Positions 1-5,046 of a DNA stretch of 5,046 nucleotides are shown piece after piece. The DNA comes from Synergistales bacterium (GTDB lineage: Bacteria > Synergistota > Synergistia > Synergistales > 79-D21): NCBI GenBank assembly GCA_015657435.1, contig JADLKH010000005.1:391348-396393 (forward strand), in the 5' to 3' direction. The translations under genes were made by a program, and so were the position numbers. Positions within the stretch are counted from its first letter, which is position 1. Each line of letters starts with the position of its first letter. Below the pieces are notes generated by a model, which saw nothing but the letters and a program-made list of their open reading frames with translations, was not told where the DNA came from and made no database searches.

Positions 1-964
1 CCCACTCGTTGTCGTACCAGGACAGAACCTTGGCGAGGTTGCCGACGACCATGGTTTGCGAGGGATCGAAGAGGGATGACGAGCTGTTCCCCGTAAAATC
101 GACCGACACCAGCTCTTCGGTGACGATCGAGAGGATGCCTTTCATCGGACCTTCCGCCCAGCGCTTCATCGCTTCATTGATGTCTTCCGCGCTGGCCTCA
201 CGCCCAAGAACCACCGTGAAGTCGACGATCGAGACATCGGGGGTCGGGACACGAAGCGCGATCCCGTTCAGCTTCCCCTTCAGCTCCGGGATGACCCTTC
301 CGATGGCCTTTGCCGCCCCGGTTGTTGTCGGAACGATGGACAGGGCTGCGGAACGCCCGCGCCGACGATCCTTGTGGGTATGGTCCAGGATGCTCTGATC
401 GCTCGTGTAGGCATGCGCCGTCGTCATGAGCCCCTTCTCGATGCCAAACTCCTCCTGAAGAACCTTCGCGACCGGGGCAAGACAGTTCGTCGTGCAGGAG
501 GCGCAAGACAGGATATGATGGTTTTCCGGATCGTAATCCTCCTCGTTGACCCCCATGACGATCGTGCAATCGTCATCTTTCCCCGGTGCCGTGATGATGA
601 CCTTCTTCGCTCCGGCCTTCATGTGAAGACCCGCACCGGCCTTGTCGCGGTATTTCCCGGTCGCCTCGATGACGATGTCGACTCCCATGGACTTCCAATC
701 CAGCTTCTCCGGATCAGGCTGGGCCAGCACCCTGACAGGGCTGCCATTGATCACGATGGTGTCCCCGTCGACTTCCACCTTTCCCGGGAAGGTCCTGTGT
801 ACTGAATCGTATTTGAAAAGGTATGCCAGGTCCTCGATCGGGACCGGCTTGTGGTTGATCGCCGCGATTTCGACCAACCCCGCGTGATCGTGCTGGAACA
901 GGGCTCTAAGGGTTAATCGACCGATCCTTCCGAAACCGCTGATTCCCAGTTTGATCTTTGCCAT
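1..964 (-). CDS. gap: Glyceraldehyde-3-phosphate dehydrogenase, type I, 3'-incomplete
   Basis: The phosphorylating GAPDH of glycolysis/gluconeogenesis: it interconverts glyceraldehyde-3-phosphate, phosphate and NAD(P)+ with 1,3-bisphosphoglycerate and NAD(P)H. 321 residues are visible and only about 15 are missing: the frame leaves the window right after SWYDNEW, normally followed by GYS and a short tail. Visible elements are the Rossmann motif GFGRIGR near the N-terminus, LFKYDSVH, the catalytic ASCTTNC with nucleophile Cys157, base His184 in TTAHAYTSDQ, PTTTGAAKA and RVPTPDVS with the phosphate-binding Arg. The usual Asp after AIN is His38, and the Leu-Pro before HKD is His195-Thr196; both sites influence NAD/NADP choice. 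The start at 964 is set by GGAGG eight bases upstream and by the canonical N-terminus MAKIKLGISGFGRIGR. The frame stays open upstream to an ATG at 1054. In many bacteria pgk and tpi follow; here that lies outside the window. Confidence 0.97.
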   Translation of the reverse strand, partial: MAKIKLGISGFGRIGRLTLRALFQHDHAGLVEIAAINHKPVPIEDLAYLFKYDSVHRTFPGKVEVDGDTIVINGSPVRVLAQPDPEKLDWKSMGVDIVIEATGKYRDKAGAGLHMKAGAKKVIITAPGKDDDCTIVMGVNEEDYDPENHHILSCASCTTNCLAPVAKVLQEEFGIEKGLMTTAHAYTSDQSILDHTHKDRRRGRSAALSIVPTTTGAAKAIGRVIPELKGKLNGIALRVPTPDVSIVDFTVVLGREASAEDINEAMKRWAEGPMKGILSIVTEELVSVDFTGNSSSSLFDPSQTMVVGNLAKVLSWYDNEW

Positions 965-972
965 GTGGCTTC

Positions 973-977
973 CCTCC
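973..977 (-). promoter_or_regulatory. Shine-Dalgarno site of gap
   Basis: GGAGG within GGGGAGGG on the minus strand, eight bases before the ATG at 964. This is the strongest ribosome site in the window. It fixes the main GAPDH start despite the in-frame open stretch upstream and fits a highly expressed glycolytic gene. Confidence 0.8.
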
Positions 978-1010
978 CCTTTCTTCTTGCAGCTTGGACA
1001 TGACCCCACG

Positions 1011-1039
1011 AAAAAGGGTATAGCCTCAGCCATACCCTT
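1011..1039 (-). terminator. Rho-independent terminator or attenuator hairpin between the debranching gene and gap
   Basis: On the minus strand, AAGGGTAT (1021-1014 on the far arm and 1039-1032 on the near arm) forms a perfect 8-bp stem with ATACCCTT around a 10-base loop, and the far arm runs into T5 in CCCTTTTT. With G-U pairs the stem can extend about four more pairs using flanking GAGG and UUUC. No T-run follows the hairpin on the plus strand, so it acts in minus-strand transcription only. It lies about 80 bases after the debranching gene stop, fitting an operon end. It also lies downstream of the candidate gap promoter, so it may modulate gap transcription. Confidence 0.7.
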
Positions 1040-1052
1040 CCTCAACCATACC
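1024..1052 (-). repeat. 13-bp imperfect direct repeat in the gap leader
   Basis: On the minus strand, GGTATGGTTGAGG (1052-1040) and GGTATGGCTGAGG (1036-1024) differ at one base and have a 16-base period. The first copy begins just after the predicted transcription start, and the second overlaps the near arm and loop of the hairpin. This could be a paired operator, an RNA-level element or a local duplication. Confidence 0.65.
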
Positions 1053-1062
1053 ATCCTATCAA

Positions 1063-1091
1063 ATTTTAATCCACTCTTCCCCGCAAATCAA
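1063..1091 (-). promoter_or_regulatory. Candidate sigma-70-type promoter for gap
   Basis: On the minus strand, TTGATT (1091-1086, 4 of 6 to TTGACA) and TAAAAT (1068-1063, 5 of 6 to TATAAT) are separated by exactly 17 bases. The -10 lies in the most AT-rich stretch of the spacer. The predicted start is near 1057-1056, giving a leader of about 92 bases before gap. It lies just after the debranching gene stop. It was found by eye only and no transcript data support it. Confidence 0.55.
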
Positions 1092-1117
1092 GGAACCCCG
1101 GCCTATCAGGGAGGACT

Positions 1118-3082
1118 TCACCGTTGCTGCAGCAAAAGGTCCTCCTCCATGACCCTCAGGATTTCTCCCATGCTCGCCGCGCTCAGGACATCTCCGTGCG
1201 GATGATAGGGCATGCTCCCGTCGAACACTTCGGCGATCCCGCCCAGGCACCCCTGCCTCAGGTGAGCCGTAAAGGGCCTGATAAAACACCAGGCGATGTC
1301 GCTTCTCTTGGGGTTGTAGCGCATGTAGGCCGTAACAAACTGACCCAGCAGCCAAGGCCAGGCCATGCCCCTGTAACGGGCTTTCGCCTTCTGGTCCGGC
1401 CTCCCTTCGAAGCGCCCCTTGTATTTGTCATGATGCGGATCGAGCGTCCGCAGGCCGTAGGTCGTCAGGAGTTCGTTCCAGCAAACCTCAACAACCGACC
1501 TCCCGATCTCCGGAGGAAGCGGGGAACTTGGAAGGGAGACCGCAAGGATCTGATTGGGACGGATGACATCGTCTTTCCGATCCCCGTCAACGAAATCGTG
1601 GAGGAACCCTCCTTCCGGGTTCCAGAAGGTCCTGACAAAGGCTTCCCTCACCCGGTCCGCCTTTTGTCCATACTTCCCGGATTCTTCCGTCAGGCCAAGT
1701 CCTTCCGCAAAACGCTCCATCGCCCTCAAGGCGTTGTACCAGAGGGCGTTGAACTCCACGAGTTTCCCCTGTCGATTCACCACCGGACTGCCGTTTGCGA
1801 TTCCATCCATCCAGTGTCGGTCCGGGTCCGGCGTCTCGAGAACCAAAAGATCGTCTTCGCAATGCAGATCAAGGGAACGGATACCCGACTCGTAACGGGA
1901 GATCATTTCCACCAGGATCTCCCAGTTTTTTTCGGCGAATTCGAGGGAACCGGTCCGTTCCGCCAGCTTGTCCAGCGCATAGAGGAACCATAAGCCTGCA
2001 TCCGCAGCCTTCAGGAGAGCGTGTCCGGTGGAGGGATCGATCTCGCTCGGCATGACCGCGTCATTTAGCCGGGCCATGTTGAGCCAGCGATCGAGAACTT
2101 CCGCGGCATCGCGGTATCGCCCCATCGAAAGAGTCAGGCCCGGGAGCGCGATGAAAGCGTCCCGCGCACGTTCCGAAAGCGAAGGGTAACCGGAAAACAG
2201 CGTCGTTCCGTGGTCGGTGCCTGAAGCAAACAGGTGCAGGGCGGTCCGCGTCAAGTCCCGGACTGCGGACGACTGCCCCGCGGGTTCGATCTTGCCGAAA
2301 CGGCTCTGCTGGCTTGCGATGGCCGCCTTCTCATACTCTTCGATCTGTTCGACGGAAGGATGGAAGGGTTCCGCGGAAAGCACGATGTAGGCGGTTTCTC
2401 CTTCAGCCATTTCCATCGAAAGGGTTCCGGGAGACCAGAGGTCTTCCGTCGACTGGCCCGAAGCCTCGTCGTTCTCATAAAGGACATGCTCGTGCCATAG
2501 CGCTTTCGGGTGCCATTCCCCCTTCGGGAAGGAGAGGAAGCTGCTCATCCCGCGACCGTTCACCAGGATCCCGTTCGGGACGGAATCGGCGTGAAAGGCG
2601 TCCTCGGAGGATTTCGGTCTGACATCGGTGTAAAGTCGGTGGGCAAAGAGCGGCCTCGCCTCAAGCTGGATTCGGTCCGGGCTGGCCAGAAGTTCGTACT
2701 TGATGATGCAGGCGTCACGCCCTTCCGGCATGAACACCGTTTTCCTCATGAGCAGGCTGTGGACGACGAACAGGATGCTGGGCAGGGGGTTGGAATGGAA
2801 TTCCTGGATGTAGCGGTAGCCGTCGGGGTAAATGACATCCTTGTAACGGTTCGTCGAGAGTTGGTATTTCTTCCCCCGGGTGAAGAGGGTTTCCTCCAGT
2901 TTGCCTACAAGGACTCTGTGCTGGGCGCAATCCTGGGGCCGGACGACGAGGAGCCCGTGTTCCCTCCTCGTATTCGCCCCGGCAACCGTCGAGAAGCCAT
3001 AGCTTCCGCGGCCGTTCGAGACGAGGTATTCGCGCCCGACCCCCTTCTCGTAGGTGTTGACATCAACTTTCCCAAGGTACAT
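1118..3082 (-). CDS. Glycogen debranching enzyme homologue (amylo-alpha-1,6-glucosidase type, GH133-like)
   Basis: About 654 residues, the usual size of bacterial two-domain debranching enzymes, which release alpha-1,6-linked glucose at glycogen branch points in the cytoplasm. Counting from the ATG at 3091, the N-terminal domain opens with REYLVSNGRGSYGFSTVAGA (20-39) and NTRREHGLLV (40-49). The (alpha/alpha)6 domain follows from about 280: RARDAFIALPGLTLSMGR (308-325), DAGLWF (364-369), VEFNALWYNALRAM (445-458), RPNQILAVSLP (511-521), TTYGLRTLDP (543-552), AWPWLLGQF (577-585) and AEVFDG (620-625). D364 and E621 are the most likely catalytic acids, by analogy with the eukaryotic glucosidase domain. 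Several normally strict motif residues have changed, so exact activity is uncertain. I chose the second ATG (3082) because AAGGGGG lies 9 bases upstream of it but touches the first ATG (3091). It overlaps whiA by 20 bases and is probably cotranscribed with it. Confidence 0.88.
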   Translation of the reverse strand: MYLGKVDVNTYEKGVGREYLVSNGRGSYGFSTVAGANTRREHGLLVVRPQDCAQHRVLVGKLEETLFTRGKKYQLSTNRYKDVIYPDGYRYIQEFHSNPLPSILFVVHSLLMRKTVFMPEGRDACIIKYELLASPDRIQLEARPLFAHRLYTDVRPKSSEDAFHADSVPNGILVNGRGMSSFLSFPKGEWHPKALWHEHVLYENDEASGQSTEDLWSPGTLSMEMAEGETAYIVLSAEPFHPSVEQIEEYEKAAIASQQSRFGKIEPAGQSSAVRDLTRTALHLFASGTDHGTTLFSGYPSLSERARDAFIALPGLTLSMGRYRDAAEVLDRWLNMARLNDAVMPSEIDPSTGHALLKAADAGLWFLYALDKLAERTGSLEFAEKNWEILVEMISRYESGIRSLDLHCEDDLLVLETPDPDRHWMDGIANGSPVVNRQGKLVEFNALWYNALRAMERFAEGLGLTEESGKYGQKADRVREAFVRTFWNPEGGFLHDFVDGDRKDDVIRPNQILAVSLPSSPLPPEIGRSVVEVCWNELLTTYGLRTLDPHHDKYKGRFEGRPDQKAKARYRGMAWPWLLGQFVTAYMRYNPKRSDIAWCFIRPFTAHLRQGCLGGIAEVFDGSMPYHPHGDVLSAASMGEILRVMEEDLLLQQR

Positions 3083-3986
3083 GGCAACCATCCCCCTTCA
3101 TGGCGTTTTCCACAAGTCTCCCCAAGCGGCTCCACCTATATTCTACTGTACTTTTCGTCACCGGTCTGGAGAGAAGCTGCCCCAGTTCCCGAAGAGAGAT
3201 GCTGGGGTTTTCAAGCCTCATCAGCACCAGTTCCCGGTATGAGGGCGTCAGCCGATCCAGAAGCCCGAAGGAACGAACGCGCTCGGCCAGCTCCATCTGT
3301 CTCTCCGCCGCATCCAGGCTCTTGCGGATGTTTGCCGAATCGCAGTTGACCAGCTTGTTTGCCCTGTTTCTCATCGATCGCATCACGGACTTTTCCTCCA
3401 GAAGGAGGCCGGTCCGGAAAAGGCCGAGACCGGTCAGGAAAGAAACAATCTGAGCCTGGTCGCGGATGAGGACATCCGAGTGAAGAGAACGACACCGCTC
3501 GCAATAGCGAATCCCCGCTTGCTTCAGAAGATGGGCGGTTTTTTCCCCAAGCATTTTTTTCCTCTCCTCGATGCGGAAAACCAGATAATACCCGGTCTGC
3601 GGCAGATACAGCGAACCGAGCCCTCCCCAGATTCCCCTCAACCAGGCCCACCGCAAGCGCGGATTCCCTTCGTGAACAGCCCGGCTGATCCCGATGGCCT
3701 TCTCGATCACGGCCTGGGGGACATGGATTTCGGGGTGTCCCTTCAGATCCGGCGGAAGCCTCAGGAACGAACCGAGGTCGCCAAACTCCCTCCAGTTCCC
3801 CGCATTCCAGAGGCGATGCAGGCGTCTGAAAACAAACAACCGCTTTGAAGAAAGAGACATCCCCGCACGGTTCCTCTTTTCCTTCATCGACAGAAAAAGG
3901 GCAGCCGTTTCGGAATCCGTTTCTTCGGCACGGCCGACGGGAGCGGCCAGCCATTCGTCCCAGAGCTCCTCGGCGATCGGCCTCAT
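3063..3986 (-). CDS. whiA: WhiA-type DNA-binding regulator
   Basis: A 307-residue homologue of WhiA, the sporulation, division and growth regulator of Gram-positive bacteria, built from a LAGLIDADG-endonuclease-like scaffold fused to a helix-turn-helix. The second scaffold half is clear at about residues 112-195 (WLRGIWGGLGSLYLP at 115-129). The family signature is at about 200-232: RSMRNRANKLVNCDSANIRK (203-222), then a helix with ERQ. The C-terminal helix-turn-helix is at about 248-295 (SLRELGQLLSRPVTKSTVEY at 264-283). The N-terminal half (20-110) is poorly conserved: SETAALFLSMK sits where AELAALLRxNG is expected. Length is normal for the family. The ATG overlaps the yvcK stop (ATGA) and has only a weak GGGAAG directly in front, so translation probably depends on coupling to yvcK. 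The 3' end overlaps the debranching gene. Family knowledge suggests DNA binding without nuclease activity; its targets here are unknown. Confidence 0.93.
   Translation of the reverse strand: MRPIAEELWDEWLAAPVGRAEETDSETAALFLSMKEKRNRAGMSLSSKRLFVFRRLHRLWNAGNWREFGDLGSFLRLPPDLKGHPEIHVPQAVIEKAIGISRAVHEGNPRLRWAWLRGIWGGLGSLYLPQTGYYLVFRIEERKKMLGEKTAHLLKQAGIRYCERCRSLHSDVLIRDQAQIVSFLTGLGLFRTGLLLEEKSVMRSMRNRANKLVNCDSANIRKSLDAAERQMELAERVRSFGLLDRLTPSYRELVLMRLENPSISLRELGQLLSRPVTKSTVEYRWSRLGRLVENAMKGDGCHVPWES
3092..3098 (-). promoter_or_regulatory. Ribosome binding site for the debranching gene
   Basis: AAGGGGG on the minus strand (6 of 7 to AAGGAGG) lies inside the 3' end of whiA. It directly abuts the ATG at 3091 and is 9 bases before the in-frame ATG at 3082, so it favours 3082 as the true start. 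Confidence 0.6.
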
Positions 3987-5046
3987 CTTCCCAGTTCTTT
4001 CGTCTCCCGGGCAACTTTCATGATCGCTTCCGACACCCGTTGCGTCTGATGCCGAACAAGCCCCCCCGACGTGATTTCCAGGAAGTCTCCGTGCATCACC
4101 TGGATTTTCGCTCTCGCCATGCGGGCTTCCTCCCGATCGTTCATCAGGACCGGTTCCGAACCTGTTTCCCTATACCGGTTCAGGATTTCTCCCGGCACCT
4201 CCGTTTCGTTGACCAGGACGATATCCGGATATTGCCCGAGGACATCCTTGATCCAACGGACATGGTCATAAACCGAAAAGCCGTCTGTTTCACCCGGCTG
4301 GGTCATCACGTTCGCCACATAAATCCTGGGGGCGTCGGCCTGGCGTATCGCCTCCGCAACACCCTGTACAAGGAGATTCGGCAGGATGCTCGTAAAAAGA
4401 CTGCCCGGCCCCAGGATAATCGCCTCCGCCTCCCGAATGGCTTCGACAACCTCGCTCAACGGCTTTGCATCCGGCGGCTCGATGCTGACTTCCTTAAGCT
4501 CCCGCCCATGACGGGCCACTTCCAGTTCGCCCCGATAACGGTTGCCTTTGGAGTCGATTCCCGCAATCGTCACCGCTTCGGTCGTAACGGGAAGCACTCT
4601 CCCTCGGATCGCCAGGAGTTTGTTCATCTCTTCCACCGCCAGGCGGAAGTCTCCTGCAAGCTCCGTGACCGCCAAGAGCACAAGGTTGCCGAGGCTGTGG
4701 CCTGCCAGTTCTCCTTTGTCAAAACGGAAATTCAGGATCCGGTTCAAGGCGCTGTCGTTCTCGGCGAGCGCGATGATGCAGTTCCGGACATCTCCCGGGG
4801 GCAGGACCCCCCATTCCGTCCTTAGACGCCCCGAGCTTCCGCCTTCGTCGGTCACCGTCACGATCGCCGTGATGTTCCGGGTGTACCCCTTCAACCCCCT
4901 AAGAAGCGTCGATAGGCCGGTACCGCCCCCAAGGGCGACGATACGCGGTCCTGCAGCCAGGCGAAAACCGATCGCACTGGACATGATCTCAGCGAGCCCG
5001 CGGCGCTTGCGCACGACGCGCTCCATCCAGACCATGACCATGACTC
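3983..5046 (-). CDS. yvcK: YvcK/CofD-like gluconeogenesis factor (UDP-sugar-binding), 5'-incomplete
   Basis: Cytoplasmic protein of the YvcK branch of the CofD-like family. By family knowledge, it binds UDP-sugars such as UDP-GlcNAc and supports growth on gluconeogenic carbon and normal cell-wall synthesis. Counting from the ATG at 5041, visible motifs are GGGTGLS (38-44), [11 protein letters not shown] (64-74), LPPGDVRNC (80-88), GHSLGNL (114-120), [15 protein letters not shown] (211-225) and NVMTQPGET (244-252). Together they cover the whole family domain. The usual ~320-residue protein starts just before GGGTGLS. Here about 32 extra residues precede the core, beginning Val/Met/Trp-rich and then basic (ERVVRKRR). 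No stop and no convincing ribosome site is seen before the window edge, so I mark the gene open upstream; an internal start at 5041, 5026 or 4984 is possible. The TGA stop overlaps the whiA ATG. The family call is secure; the start is not. Confidence 0.95.
   Translation of the reverse strand, partial: VMVMVWMERVVRKRRGLAEIMSSAIGFRLAAGPRIVALGGGTGLSTLLRGLKGYTRNITAIVTVTDEGGSSGRLRTEWGVLPPGDVRNCIIALAENDSALNRILNFRFDKGELAGHSLGNLVLLAVTELAGDFRLAVEEMNKLLAIRGRVLPVTTEAVTIAGIDSKGNRYRGELEVARHGRELKEVSIEPPDAKPLSEVVEAIREAEAIILGPGSLFTSILPNLLVQGVAEAIRQADAPRIYVANVMTQPGETDGFSVYDHVRWIKDVLGQYPDIVLVNETEVPGEILNRYRETGSEPVLMNDREEARMARAKIQVMHGDFLEITSGGLVRHQTQRVSEAIMKVARETKELGR

Noticed and set aside
1059..1072. Near-palindrome around the -10 box (TAAAATTTGA) as a repressor operator
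   Set aside because: The half-sites are only five bases with a mismatch and lie in an AT-rich stretch, which is not distinguishable from chance.
965..1117. Small RNA or tRNA gene in the intergenic gap
   Set aside because: At 153 bases it shows no cloverleaf or known riboswitch core; the promoter, repeat, hairpin and ribosome site account for the visible structure.
1124..1993. 289-codon open frame on the plus strand
   Set aside because: It is antisense to the conserved C-terminal domain of the debranching gene and shows no family resemblance or ribosome site.
2510..3349. 279-codon open frame on the plus strand
   Set aside because: It spans the antisense of two overlapping real genes and its composition is that of a shadow frame.
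3211..4014. 267-codon minus-strand frame overlapping whiA
   Set aside because: It is an alternate frame of whiA. Its translation is Arg/Gly/Pro-rich without motifs, whereas the whiA frame carries clear family signatures.
4063..4072. G7 run (minus strand) near the 3' end of yvcK as a frameshift site
   Set aside because: The frame is intact through it and continues in conserved style to a stop that overlaps the whiA start; there is no sign of a recoded product.
3845..4825. 326-codon open frame on the plus strand
   Set aside because: It lies wholly antisense to yvcK/whiA, has an Arg/Pro/His-rich composition with no recognisable domain, and is explained by scarcity of stops in the complement of GC-rich coding DNA.

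Overview
All supported genes lie on the minus strand and are read from high to low coordinates. In transcription order they are: a 5'-incomplete yvcK/mgfK-type gluconeogenesis factor (right edge to 3983), whiA (3986-3063), a glycogen debranching enzyme homologue of the amylo-alpha-1,6-glucosidase type (3082-1118), a 153-base regulatory gap, and a 3'-incomplete gap gene for glyceraldehyde-3-phosphate dehydrogenase (964 to the left edge). The plus strand has several long open frames, but these are antisense shadows of the real genes.

The DNA looks GC-rich by eye. The yvcK-whiA pair is the conserved core of the rapZ-yvcK-whiA cluster of Gram-positive bacteria, also found in some other phyla such as Thermotogota and, I believe, Synergistota. 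The divergent WhiA and the adjacent glycogen and glycolysis genes make me favour a Synergistota-like or deep Firmicutes-like bacterium. This is a low-confidence inference; the sequence does not settle the taxonomy.

The first three genes are tightly packed. yvcK and whiA share an ATGA stop/start overlap, and whiA and the debranching gene overlap by about 20 bases, so this is almost certainly one translationally coupled operon. The spacer before gap holds a good sigma-70-like promoter (17-base spacing), then a 13-base direct repeat, then a perfect 8-bp hairpin followed by T5, then a strong ribosome binding site for gap. The hairpin can end the upstream operon. Because it lies downstream of the putative gap promoter, it may also act as an attenuator in the gap leader.

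Taken together, the genes link a UDP-sugar-binding regulator of carbon flux (YvcK), a DNA-binding growth or division regulator (WhiA), glycogen breakdown and lower glycolysis/gluconeogenesis. The points most worth a second look are: (i) GAPDH with non-canonical residues at both positions that set NAD versus NADP preference; (ii) a debranching enzyme homologue that keeps the likely catalytic acids but has lost several aromatic and polar active-site motif residues; (iii) the unusual gap leader, which also stays open in frame with gap and encodes a Cys-Pro-Ser-Cys motif; and (iv) a YvcK that appears to extend past its usual N-terminus, beyond the window.
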